In this document: positions 45,095-52,797 of the stretch, in pieces
How the letters are laid out: each line of letters opens with the position of its first letter
Position numbering within the stretch: the first letter of the stretch is position 1
Source of the DNA: an uncultured Prevotella sp.
GTDB taxonomy: Bacteria > Bacteroidota > Bacteroidia > Bacteroidales > Bacteroidaceae
Length of the DNA stretch: 60,127 nt
Assembly: GCA_900557405.1 (NCBI GenBank)
Contig: USSF01000003.1
Location: 1 to 60,127 of the forward strand
Direction of reading: 5' to 3'
Notes under the pieces: model-generated
What the model saw: only the letters and a program-made list of their open reading frames with translations
What the model was told of the DNA's origin: nothing
Databases searched by the model: none
Position numbers and translations under genes: made by a program

Positions 45095-45156
45095 TACCTT
45101 TGCATTGCGAAACGGACAGATGACCGGCGGGACTTGACTTTGGAGCAAGTCCCGCC
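45095..45156 (+). promoter_or_regulatory. Promoter box and leader hairpin before the P-type ATPase
   Basis: TACCTTTG at 45095-45102 is a good -7 box, without a well-spaced TTG. The leader contains a perfect 11-bp stem (GGCGGGACTTG at 45126-45136 and CAAGTCCCGCC at 45146-45156) with no T-run after it, so it looks like a structured leader rather than a terminator. Just upstream CCGGATT/AATCCGG forms another small stem that may end the helicase operon. Confidence 0.45.
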
Positions 45157-45204
45157 GACAGACATTTGTCCGGCGTTTCACTGACAACATAATATATATA
45201 AGGT

Positions 45205-47088
45205 ATGGAAAAGAAAAAACTCTTGCGCATCATATTGACGGCGGTTCTGCTCGTCGGCGCGGTAATCATCGAAAAGACTCTGAACCTCGAAGTGTGGCAG
45301 TTGCTGCTCGTATATCTCGTGCCGTTTCTCCTGATCGGCTACGACACCATCGGCGAGGCCGTGGAGGGAATAATGCATGGCGAGGTGTTCGACGAGGACT
45401 TCCTGATGTGCGTGGCCACAGTGGGCGCTCTCCTGATAGGCTTCCTGCCAGGTGCTGAAACGGAGTTCCCCGAGGCGGTCTTCGTGATGCTCTTCTTCCA
45501 GATAGGCGAACTCTTCGAGCATTACGCCGAGGACAACAGCCGCAAGTCGATTTCCCATCTCATGGACATCCGGCCCGATTCGGCCAACGTGGAGCGCGGA
45601 GGCCAGGTGGTGGAGGTAAGTCCGGAGCAAGTGGCTGTTGGCGAGACTATCGTGGTGAAGCCAGGCGAGAAGCTGCCGCTCGACGGCGTGGTGGTGGAAG
45701 GCGAGACGAGCCTCAACACCGTGGCGCTGACCGGCGAGAGCATGCCGCGCAGCGTGAAGAAAGGCGACGAAGTGGTGTCGGGCTGCATCAACATCTCAGG
45801 AGTGGTGAGGATAAGAGTGGAAAAATCGTTCGGCGAGTCCACCGTGAGCAAGATTCTCGACCTCGTGGAGCATGCAAGCGGGAACAAGTCGAAGAGCGAG
45901 ACGTTCATCGCACGCTTCGCCCGTGTCTACACGCCTATAGTGGTATATGTGGCACTGGCTCTGGCGTTCATCCCGCCGTTCTTCTGCGGCGGATATATGG
46001 AGGCGCTCCCAGTGTGGGTCAGCAGGGCGCTGACGTTCCTCGTGGTCTCCTGTCCGTGTGCGCTGGTCATCTCCGTGCCGCTCACGTTCTTCGCCGGCAT
46101 CGGCGGAGCATCGCGCAGGGGAATACTGATAAAGGGTTCAAACTATATGGACACGCTGGCAAAGACCGCCACCGTGGTGTTCGACAAAACAGGAACGCTG
46201 ACGAAGGGAAGGTTTGAGGTGGAGGCAGTGCATCCGCAGAATTTCGACGAGAGGGAACTGCTGCATCTCGCCGCCCACGTGGAGCGCTATTCTACCCATC
46301 CTATAGCCATGTCGCTGAAGACTGCCTTCGGCAATGAAAGCGACGGATGCAGGGTGGAGAACGTGGAAGAAATCGCCGGACAGGGCATAAGGGCGCTGGT
46401 GAACGGCAAAGAGGTGTGCGTGGGCAATGCCCGGATGATGGACGCCATCGGTGCCGAATGGCATGAATGTCACAGAAAGGGCACGATAGTGCATGTGGCG
46501 GCAGACGGCGTGTATGCCGGCCATATCGTGGTGAATGATGTGGTAAAGGATGATGCGCAGGAGGCCGTGGAAGGACTGAAAAGGCGCGGAATCCGCAAGA
46601 CGGTGATGCTCACAGGCGACCATCAGGACGTGGCGCTCCGCGTGGCGGAGGCGGTGGGCATCGACGAATGTCACGCCGGACTGCTGCCTGCCGACAAGGT
46701 GGATGCCGTGGAGAAGCTGATTGATGAAAAGAAGGAAGGTGAGGCGCTCGCCTTCGTGGGCGACGGAATAAACGACGCTCCAGTGCTTGCCCGCGCCGAT
46801 GTGGGCATAGCGATGGGAGCGCTGGGCAGCGATGCGGCGATTGAGGCTGCCGACGTGGTATTGATGGACGACAAGCCGTCGAAGATTGCTACTGCAATCG
46901 GCATCGCACGCCGAACAATCGGCATCGCCAGGGAGAACGTGGTGTTTGCGATATTCATCAAACTACTCGTCCTCGTGCTTGCCGCATTCGGCGTGGCCAC
47001 AATGTGGATGGCAGTCTTTGCGGATGTCGGCGTAACGGTAATCGCCGTATTCAATGCCATGAGGGCACTGAATACGGCGAGGGCTTAG
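45205..47088 (+). CDS. P1B-type heavy-metal exporting ATPase, zinc/cadmium class
   Basis: A 627-residue inner-membrane pump. Motifs: TGESMP in the actuator domain, SCPCALVIS (metal-binding CPC in helix 6), DKTGTLTKG (phosphorylated Asp), STHPIA (the P1B-specific His-Pro), GDGINDAPV, and in the last helices FIKLL and ADVGVT, whose Lys and Asp are typical of the Zn2+/Cd2+/Pb2+ class (ZntA-like). There is no N-terminal cysteine metal-binding domain. About eight membrane helices. It would expel zinc or toxic divalent metals from the cytoplasm. Confidence 0.93.
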   Translation: MEKKKLLRIILTAVLLVGAVIIEKTLNLEVWQLLLVYLVPFLLIGYDTIGEAVEGIMHGEVFDEDFLMCVATVGALLIGFLPGAETEFPEAVFVMLFFQIGELFEHYAEDNSRKSISHLMDIRPDSANVERGGQVVEVSPEQVAVGETIVVKPGEKLPLDGVVVEGETSLNTVALTGESMPRSVKKGDEVVSGCINISGVVRIRVEKSFGESTVSKILDLVEHASGNKSKSETFIARFARVYTPIVVYVALALAFIPPFFCGGYMEALPVWVSRALTFLVVSCPCALVISVPLTFFAGIGGASRRGILIKGSNYMDTLAKTATVVFDKTGTLTKGRFEVEAVHPQNFDERELLHLAAHVERYSTHPIAMSLKTAFGNESDGCRVENVEEIAGQGIRALVNGKEVCVGNARMMDAIGAEWHECHRKGTIVHVAADGVYAGHIVVNDVVKDDAQEAVEGLKRRGIRKTVMLTGDHQDVALRVAEAVGIDECHAGLLPADKVDAVEKLIDEKKEGEALAFVGDGINDAPVLARADVGIAMGALGSDAAIEAADVVLMDDKPSKIATAIGIARRTIGIARENVVFAIFIKLLVLVLAAFGVATMWMAVFADVGVTVIAVFNAMRALNTARA

Positions 47089-47100
47089 CCTTAGTCCCCC

Positions 47101-49647
47101 CTAGCCCAGGTCAACCACCGTTATTCCGGCGCCGCCGAACTGCACGTGCTCGTCACGGTAGTCGGTCACGGCAGGCACCGTGGCAAGATACTGGCGTATG
47201 AGCTGGCGCAGGATTCCCGTGCCGGTGCCATGGAGGATGCGCACCCTCGACATACCCACGAGCGTGGCATCGTCGATAAAATACATTACGGCATTCAATG
47301 CTTCTTCGCCGCGCATTCCCCTGACGTCGAGGTCTTGCTTGAAGTTCAGCTTCTTCGAGTCGATGGTCTCGCGAGTCTGTCTGCCCACGGTCATGTATGG
47401 CTTAGGCTCCTCTTTCTTGGGCGGTGCGGCGGCTTCGAGCTTCTTCAATGAAGTGGTGGAACGCAGGTCGCCGAAGATTACGGTGGCGTTCTTGCCCTGT
47501 ATGCTCTCTATCCTGCCCACTGTGGTGGTGCCTTTTATTCTTACGGTGTCCCCTTCCTTGAGTGGGGAGTGGTGAGTTTGGAGTGAGGAGTTTGGAGTGG
47601 GGAGTGAGGAGTTAGAGGCATCGGTTTCCGCCTTCTTCTTGTTTTTCTTATTCTCCTTGCGCCGGAGAATCTGTGCCATCTTGCGCGCAACCTTATCGTC
47701 CTCGGCCTGCTTGTCCATGTCGGCGATGCCTTCCTTGAAGTCCTTCAGACTGTCGCGCAGCTTCTTTGTCTCCTCCTTCTCTGCCTGTTTTTCGCGGATT
47801 TCACGAATAACATTCTCTATCTTCTTGTTGCTCTCCTTGAAAAGCTCCTCGGCGCGTTCCTTCGCCTTGGCGAGAACCTCCTTGCGGCTCTTTTCAAGGT
47901 CGGTCAGTTCCGACTCATATCTGGCGATGGTCTGCTCCATCTGCTTCTCGCGCTGGTGTATGGTCTGGCGCTTGCCCTCCCAATAGCGCTTGTCGCGCAC
48001 GATATCCTGCAGGTATTTGTCGCTCTGTATGTAGTCGGAGCCTACAATCTCGCTTGCGTCATGGATTACCTGCTCGGGCAGTCCTATCTTGCGCGCTATC
48101 TCGATGGCAAACGAACTGCCCGGCTGTCCTATCTGCAACTGGAACAGGGCCTGCATCTTATGACGGTCGTAGAGCATGGCTCCGTTGACCACGCCCTCGT
48201 GGCTGTCGGCAAAATGCTTCAGGTTCTGGTAGTGGGTGTTGATTACTCCGTATGCCTTCTTTATGCAGAACTGCTTGAACACTGCCTCGGCTATGGCGCC
48301 GCCGATCTGCGGTTCCGTACCGGTACCGAACTCGTCGATTAGAATCAGCGTGCGGTCGTTGGAGCTCTTCATCATATTCTTCATGTTCGTCAGATGGCTC
48401 GAATACGTACTCAGGTCGTCTTCTATGCTCTGTTCGTCACCTATATCTATAAGGATGTTCTGGAATATTCCCGTCTGCGAACGCTCGCTCATCGGCACGG
48501 ACAGACCGCACTGGAGCATGTATTGCAGCAGACCGACGGTTTTCAGACAGACTGATTTTCCGCCGGCATTAGGTCCCGAGATGATAAGCATGCGCTTGTT
48601 CCGCGTGAGCATGATTTCGAGCGGCACCACCTTCTTGCCCTGCTTCTCGAGCGACAGGCGCAGCAGAGGGTGAGATGCCTCTATCCAGTCGATGAGAGGG
48701 TATTTGCCCACCTCGGGCTCTATGCCCCCGATAAGACGGGCGAGCTCTGCCTTGGCACGAATCATGTCCACCTGGGCAAGGAGCTTGTAGGAGTCGAGAA
48801 TCTGTAGCACGTGGGGGCGGATAATCTTCGCCACCTCCGTCAGTATGCGGATTATCTCACGCCTCTCCTCGGCCTCAAGTTCGCGAACGCGGTTGTTCGC
48901 CTCCACCACCTCAGTAGGCTCGATGAAGAGCGTCTTTCCGGAAGCCGACTCGTCGTGTACGATACCCCTTATCTTGCGCTTCATCGTGGGCACGATGGGG
49001 ATAACGAGCCTGCCGTCGCGCATAGCCGGCGTTACGTCCTTCTCAATGAGTCCCTCGCTCTGGGCAGAACGCAATATACTATATAATGTACGCGAGATGC
49101 TTCCCTCGGTCTTGGCAAGTTCGCGCCGGATGTTGCTCAGTTCGGGCGAAGCCGTGTCGCGTATCTTGCCGAATTTATCCAGTATCTGGTCTATGCGCTG
49201 CAGAATCTGCGGATAAGTCATAACGCCGTCTGCCAATTCATGTAGTGCAGGGTATGGGTATACGGGGTCGCGGCGCCATCCGTCTTGAGGAATGGAAGCT
49301 TCGTCTTCGTCGCAGCGGTTAAGATATGATACTATGTCGCAGATTGTTCCCATGGAGCGTCGCAGGTCGAACAGTTCGTCCTCCTCCATGTGTGTGCCTT
49401 CAAGCCTGAGTCTTGCCACCGATTCCCTCACATCGAAGAAATAGTTGAGCGGAAAATCCTCCACCTCCTCCTGCAGCCGGCGGAATTCCCTCACCCTCGC
49501 CAACTGCGTGTTGATGTCCTTCATGCTGTCCATAAAGGCAATCTTGTCCACCTCTTCCTTGCCGAGCGAACTCAGACAGCGCTCACGCAGGAGAGTCCTT
49601 ATCTCGTTGAAACCAATCTTGCTTTCGAATGTATTTGGATAAATCAT
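47101..49647 (-). CDS. mutS2: Endonuclease MutS2
   Basis: An 848-residue protein of the MutS2 family, involved in suppressing recombination and in rescuing collided ribosomes. It has the MutS core and clamp helices (1-310), an ABC ATPase domain with Walker [10 protein letters not shown] and Walker [14 protein letters not shown], a long coiled coil (about 520-640), a KOW-like segment ([13 protein letters not shown]) and a C-terminal Smr nuclease domain ([21 protein letters not shown]). Between the coiled coil and the KOW-like segment lies an odd linker, [18 protein letters not shown], encoded by a low-complexity DNA repeat (47561-47613) of the kind found between genes. The gene converges with the P-type ATPase, 12 bp away. 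Confidence 0.95.
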   Translation of the reverse strand: MIYPNTFESKIGFNEIRTLLRERCLSSLGKEEVDKIAFMDSMKDINTQLARVREFRRLQEEVEDFPLNYFFDVRESVARLRLEGTHMEEDELFDLRRSMGTICDIVSYLNRCDEDEASIPQDGWRRDPVYPYPALHELADGVMTYPQILQRIDQILDKFGKIRDTASPELSNIRRELAKTEGSISRTLYSILRSAQSEGLIEKDVTPAMRDGRLVIPIVPTMKRKIRGIVHDESASGKTLFIEPTEVVEANNRVRELEAEERREIIRILTEVAKIIRPHVLQILDSYKLLAQVDMIRAKAELARLIGGIEPEVGKYPLIDWIEASHPLLRLSLEKQGKKVVPLEIMLTRNKRMLIISGPNAGGKSVCLKTVGLLQYMLQCGLSVPMSERSQTGIFQNILIDIGDEQSIEDDLSTYSSHLTNMKNMMKSSNDRTLILIDEFGTGTEPQIGGAIAEAVFKQFCIKKAYGVINTHYQNLKHFADSHEGVVNGAMLYDRHKMQALFQLQIGQPGSSFAIEIARKIGLPEQVIHDASEIVGSDYIQSDKYLQDIVRDKRYWEGKRQTIHQREKQMEQTIARYESELTDLEKSRKEVLAKAKERAEELFKESNKKIENVIREIREKQAEKEETKKLRDSLKDFKEGIADMDKQAEDDKVARKMAQILRRKENKKNKKKAETDASNSSLPTPNSSLQTHHSPLKEGDTVRIKGTTTVGRIESIQGKNATVIFGDLRSTTSLKKLEAAAPPKKEEPKPYMTVGRQTRETIDSKKLNFKQDLDVRGMRGEEALNAVMYFIDDATLVGMSRVRILHGTGTGILRQLIRQYLATVPAVTDYRDEHVQFGGAGITVVDLG
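47561..47613. repeat. G/A-rich repeat inserted in frame in mutS2
   Basis: The plus strand reads as imperfect GAGTG(A/G)GGAGT(T/G) units separated by TTG. It encodes the Asn/Ser/Leu/Pro-rich linker of MutS2 without breaking the frame. It looks like an intergenic repeat that has settled in a tolerant linker. Confidence 0.65.
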
Positions 49648-49698
49648 GGTGCAAAATTAGCAAAAAACATCTTTTTTTGAAAAAAGTCGGGCAAAAAT

Positions 49699-49729
49699 TT
49701 GCAAGTTTCACATAAAACCCATACCTTTG
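49699..49729 (+). promoter_or_regulatory. Promoter of tRNA-Ser
   Basis: TTG at 49699-49701, 20 bp, TACCTTTG at 49722-49729. Confidence 0.72.
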
Positions 49730-49767
49730 CACTCGCTTTAAGACACAAACCTAGTTCTTCAAGTAAA

Positions 49768-49852
49768 GGAGAGATGGCAGAGTGGTCGAATGCACCGGTC
49801 TTGAAAACCGGCGTACTGAGAGGTACCGGGGGTTCGAATCCCTCTCTCTCCG
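49768..49852 (+). tRNA. tRNA-Ser (anticodon UGA), probable integration site
   Basis: Acceptor GGAGAGA/TCTCTCC, anticodon stem CCGGT/ACCGG with loop CTTGAAA (anticodon TGA), a long variable arm typical of class II tRNA, and T arm GGGGG-TTCGAAT-CCCTC. Discriminator G. The tyrosine integrase starts 119 bp downstream on the same strand, the usual layout for an element inserted in a tRNA 3' end. No second copy of the 3' end is visible before the window closes. Confidence 0.93.
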
Positions 49853-49858
49853 CCAAAG

Positions 49859-49900
49859 TCAGCGTAACGAGTTGTAATACAGCAAGTTACGCTGATTTTT
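49859..49900 (+). terminator. Stem-loop with T-run after tRNA-Ser
   Basis: TCAGCGTAAC (49859-49868) and GTTACGCTGA (49886-49895) form a perfect 10-bp stem followed by TTTTT. It probably ends the tRNA transcript and may belong to the element's left end. Just after it GCGCCA occurs twice (49912-49929), possible integrase core sites. Confidence 0.65.
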
Positions 49901-49970
49901 CGTTTAAGGGTGCGCCAAATCTGCGCCAGAATTTTTCAGGTAATTGAACAAACGTCTTTAATCCACCGAT

Positions 49971-51161
49971 ATGATGGCTCTAAAAGATGTTAAAAAAATG
50001 TGCTCAAAATTTTGTAACGGCAATAGTTCTAACATTGTGGGCTACACACCTCCCACTTTACATAAAGGTGTACGTTGGTTTGTAGATTTTACATCATTAG
50101 ACCCAGCACGAGGTTTAATGCGTCGTAAGAGATACTATATCAAAGATAGTCTTAGCGTCTCTGAAAAGAAACGCAGAGCAAGCGAAATCATGGATGTTCT
50201 TACAAAGCAGCTTGCTCAGGGATGGAATCCTTGGGTAACAGATGATGAGAGTCGTGGCTTTGTGTATTTCGACAACTGCCTTGAACGCTATCTTGACTAT
50301 GTAGACCGCATGGACAGAAAGAAAACGCGTCAAAGCTATCGTTCCAGAGTGAATATACTTCGTGAGTTTATTACATCGCAAGTTAATCCCATCAAGTATG
50401 CCTATCAATTTGATATTGGTTTCTGTAATGACTTCATAGATTGGATTTATCTTGATCGTGAGAGTTCTCCACGAACTAGAAACAATTACAGGGGATGGCT
50501 TTACGGCTTGGCGGAGTTCTTGATTGCTCGTAAGCACATCAACACTAATCCTGTGGAACATATCAAGGTGATGCCTGAACATGAGAAATATCGCAAGGAC
50601 TTGACACCAGAGATGCTGAATCAGATGTCAAACTATCTGTGCAGAAATGATAAGTCGTTCTTTCTTGCCTGTCTGATGCAGTATTATACGCTCATACGCC
50701 CAGGCGAATTGAGTCACTTGAAGATTGGCGACATTTCTCTGAAGAAACAAACGGTGTTTGTATCGCATGAATTCAGCAAGAACCACAAGGATGCAGAAGT
50801 TGGCTTGAATAAAATCGTCATCAAACTTATGCTTGACTTAGAGGTGTTCAAGCAGCCGGATAGCTATTACCTGTTCGGCTCTGACTTCAAACCAAGCAAA
50901 GAGCGTATTGGTTCAGACCAATTCAACAAGCGTTGGAAAGTTATGCGTAAAGCTCTAAAATGGAATGACTGTTACCAGTTCTACAGTTTGAAGGACTCTG
51001 GCATCCGTGACTTGGCAAATGCGCAAGGAGTGGTAGTTGCACGTGACCAAGCTCGACATAGCGACATCACTACTACCAACAAGTATATCCAAAAGCATGG
51101 AGTACAGCAGGTAACACTTGGCTTTGAAGGAAATCTTACTTACGATGACGAGGTGGAGTAA
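49971..51161 (+). CDS. Tyrosine recombinase/integrase of the mobile element
   Basis: A 396-residue integrase. An N-terminal arm-binding part (to about 100) is followed by a SAM-like core-binding domain (about 105-200) and the catalytic domain. Catalytic residues seen: Arg243 (TLIRPGEL), Lys in the beta-hairpin (SLKKQTVFVSHEF), the FYSLKDSGIRDL segment where Lys replaces the usual second Arg, His363 (ARHSD) and the nucleophile Tyr372 (TTNKYIQ). The Lys form is common in Bacteroidetes integrases. It lies next to tRNA-Ser, pointing into the element. ATG codons at 49971 and 49974 are both possible. AT-richer than the host genes. Confidence 0.9.
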   Translation: MMALKDVKKMCSKFCNGNSSNIVGYTPPTLHKGVRWFVDFTSLDPARGLMRRKRYYIKDSLSVSEKKRRASEIMDVLTKQLAQGWNPWVTDDESRGFVYFDNCLERYLDYVDRMDRKKTRQSYRSRVNILREFITSQVNPIKYAYQFDIGFCNDFIDWIYLDRESSPRTRNNYRGWLYGLAEFLIARKHINTNPVEHIKVMPEHEKYRKDLTPEMLNQMSNYLCRNDKSFFLACLMQYYTLIRPGELSHLKIGDISLKKQTVFVSHEFSKNHKDAEVGLNKIVIKLMLDLEVFKQPDSYYLFGSDFKPSKERIGSDQFNKRWKVMRKALKWNDCYQFYSLKDSGIRDLANAQGVVVARDQARHSDITTTNKYIQKHGVQQVTLGFEGNLTYDDEVE

Positions 51162-51179
51162 ACTCGCCTTGTTTATAAT

Positions 51180-51230
51180 GCAAATGGTAATCATCTATCA
51201 CCTTACAGGTCGTAGGCGATTACCATTTGC
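51180..51230. other. 13-bp perfect inverted repeat after the integrase (structure A)
   Basis: GCAAATGGTAATC (51180-51192) and GATTACCATTTGC (51218-51230) enclose a 25-base loop starting ATCTATCACCTTAC, which itself can form ACCT-TAC-AGGT. A T-rich run follows, so it may also end the integrase transcript. The loop start is shared with structure C. Confidence 0.75.
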
Positions 51231-51252
51231 GTATTAAATAGCCTTTTTCTTT

Positions 51253-51352
51253 TGTAGCGTTGTATCTCTCGGAGTCTTATTCTCACAAATACAATGAGTG
51301 TCAACACTTTATACAAAGATACAACTTGTATTCACAGCGTCTTTACGCTACA
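51253..51352. other. Nested inverted repeats (structure B)
   Basis: TGTAGCGT (51253-51260) pairs with ACGCTACA (51345-51352), and TTGTATCT (51260-51267) with AGATACAA (51317-51324). The right arm carries an extra AGCGT-containing hairpin. Smaller palindromes, such as AGTGT-C-AACACT, lie inside. Confidence 0.55.
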
Positions 51353-51380
51353 TTTTATCCTTTATAAGCTTCCCACTCCA

Positions 51381-51596
51381 CTGAGAAGTGTTACTGAGAT
51401 GGTTGGCAAACAGACATCACAGCCCGATGGCAACAAGTTGCTATTAGGCTGCCATGACTGTTTGCCAAGGACCAAATACAAAGAAAGTGGCAATTCTAAA
51501 CACAATCTATCAAGGCTTACGCTTAGAAGACTTGTGTTTAGAATTGCCACTCACTTTGTTTGGACATTTGGTCTTGCCACTCGCAACACTTCACAG
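51381..51596. other. Large folded inverted-repeat region (structure C)
   Basis: An outer 12-bp near-perfect pair (CTGAGAAGTGTT at 51381, AACACTTCACAG at 51585) encloses two long hairpins. Hairpin C1 (51403-51468) stacks TTGGCAAACAG/CTGTTTGCCAA, CAGCC/GGCTG and GCAAC/GTTGC with symmetric internal loops of 6 and 5 bases. Hairpin C2 has a perfect 20-bp stem (51486-51505 with 51532-51551), extended by ACAAAG/CTTTGT and ACCAAAT/ATTTGGT, around a 26-base loop starting TCTATCAAGGCTTACG. No coding frame of interest. It is either a folded single-stranded DNA site or a structured RNA. Confidence 0.75.
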
Positions 51597-51668
51597 TTCC
51601 CCACCCTTTATATAAAACTTCTTCAAGTTCCACGAAATAAAAGAGGTTCTTAAAGACTTACCCACCCT

Positions 51669-51883
51669 GTAAAACAGACGGCAGCTATTCTGCTTGATGA
51701 ACAAAGCACCATTCTTGTCTGCAAACAGTCAAGAGAGGAGCATTGTTCCGCAGAACGTGTGACGAATTGAATTGTCAATCGGCAGAGCATCAAGCGAAGA
51801 TCGATATGAACCGACCTTCATATTGCTGCTTTTTGATTGACAACACAATTCTAATGTCACACTGTAGCTGCTGACTGTTTTAC
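51669..51883. other. Large folded inverted-repeat region (structure D)
   Basis: The outer 19-bp arms (starting GTAAAACAG at 51669 and ending CTGTTTTAC at 51883) match at 17 positions. Inside, a side hairpin (TTCTGC/GCAGAA with AACAAAGC/GCATTGTT), then GTGTGAC and TTGTCAATC paired with GATTGACAA and GTCACAC, and an apical ATATGAA/TTCATAT. CCCACCCT stands just outside both arms (51661, 51885) and also at the end of structure C (51600). Confidence 0.7.
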
Positions 51884-51960
51884 GCCCACCCTTGGCATTG
51901 GAGATTGTTGGATAACCAACATTCCTATGTATGGGATATAAAGTAAGGGAAATGACTATT

Positions 51961-52563
51961 TTAGATTGATTTCTCCTTAACCTTGTTAGCGGTTCTCGAC
52001 ATGGATGGATATTCCATCTTTATATCATATTGGTGCAATATCCTATATATGTTACTTTTTCCACGGTAGCCAGTCCTCTCCATGATTTCCTTTACACTAT
52101 AGCCGGCTTTATACATATTGATAACCAGCTTGTATCGTTTCAATTTTCTATCCTCGAAGCTGTAGGAATACAATTCAGCCTCCAAGTCATCATGCGAAGC
52201 CCTATCTCTTTTGCTGAAGACCTTGCATATCAAGTCTAATGTGTCCGCCGTTGTTCTCTCAGGAAACAACTTGTCATGCGTGTCCAGTTCATCTGAGAGG
52301 GAAATAATACGAATGTCCATCTTAGAACAATACTTGATGAAGAACATCATATCGTGGAAATTGTGAAACACATTGTCGAATGACGCAAACACCGCACTGT
52401 CTCCATTTGAAAGACTGTCAATGAACTTACACCACTCAATGCGTTTCTTGTCTTTGGTCTCTTCAATGTGAATATTGACACATCCATGACCTTTCATCAA
52501 ATTGATGATTTCTGTTGTATGCTCAAAGTATTGAGCCTTATTTATATAACCGATATAGTTCAT
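51961..52563 (-). CDS. Serine-recombinase-fold protein without catalytic residues; probable DNA-binding regulator
   Basis: A 200-residue protein. Residues 1-100 align with the resolvase/invertase catalytic domain (NYIGYINKAQ against the usual GYARVST; FDNVFHN against LDRLGRD; IISLSDELDT). Position 10, the nucleophilic serine, is Ala; position 8, normally Arg, is Asn; the two arginines after the Asp are Asn64 and His67. It therefore should not cut DNA. The C-terminal helix-turn-helix (VKEIMERTGYRGKSNIYRI) is intact. It is probably a regulator that binds recombination-like sites, perhaps the inverted repeats next to it. The ATG at 52563 is preferred over a TTG at 52596. It is divergent from the operon at 52798. 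Confidence 0.72.
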   Translation of the reverse strand: MNYIGYINKAQYFEHTTEIINLMKGHGCVNIHIEETKDKKRIEWCKFIDSLSNGDSAVFASFDNVFHNFHDMMFFIKYCSKMDIRIISLSDELDTHDKLFPERTTADTLDLICKVFSKRDRASHDDLEAELYSYSFEDRKLKRYKLVINMYKAGYSVKEIMERTGYRGKSNIYRILHQYDIKMEYPSMSRTANKVKEKSI

Positions 52564-52593
52564 ATTATCCGTATTGCTAAGTAATATTGTCTG

Positions 52594-52601
52594 CAAAGAT
52601 A
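52594..52601 (-). promoter_or_regulatory. Probable -7 box of the recombinase-fold regulator
   Basis: TATCTTTG on the minus strand, 30 bp before the ATG; no TTG at the right distance. Confidence 0.4.
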
Positions 52602-52679
52602 ATCATAAACCACTGGATTTAGGTATGAATACCATACATATATGCTATATTACTGTGTTTTAAGACGTATTCTCTATTT

Positions 52680-52712
52680 ATTGGTTCTATTTTTACCAAG
52701 ATTAGAACCAAT
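52680..52712. promoter_or_regulatory. 10-bp inverted repeat, candidate operator
   Basis: ATTGGTTCTA and TAGAACCAAT are perfect complements around a 13-base spacer. They stand midway between the divergent regulator gene and the operon promoter, a good place for an operator of the regulator. Confidence 0.5.
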
Positions 52713-52758
52713 GCTTAAAATATTGAGCAGAAAATTATTCTTTTCAGACTTTACTCCC

Positions 52759-52766
52759 TACCTTTG
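52759..52766 (+). promoter_or_regulatory. Probable promoter of the element operon
   Basis: TACCTTTG, 31 bp before the ATG at 52798. The -33 region is T-rich but has no TTG at 18-21 bp. Confidence 0.45.
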
Positions 52767-52797
52767 TCATTAAAAACAAATAAAACATCAACACCAC

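Noticed and set aside
49971..51161. Inactive integrase because the second catalytic Arg is Lys
   Set aside because: The FYSLKD form with Lys is common in Bacteroidetes integrases; Arg243, His363 and Tyr372 are all present.
51294..51653. 119-codon frame within the inverted-repeat region
   Set aside because: It runs through both arms of long palindromes, has no recognisable domain or promoter, and is better explained by the folded DNA.
51666..51774. Coding-looking stretch PVKQTAAILLDEQSTILVCK in structure D
   Set aside because: No start codon, ends after 34 codons, and overlaps the outer inverted-repeat arm; kept only as a possible gene remnant.
51180..51883. Retron or diversity-generating retroelement
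   Set aside because: No reverse transcriptase is present anywhere in the window, and no template/variable repeat pair was seen.
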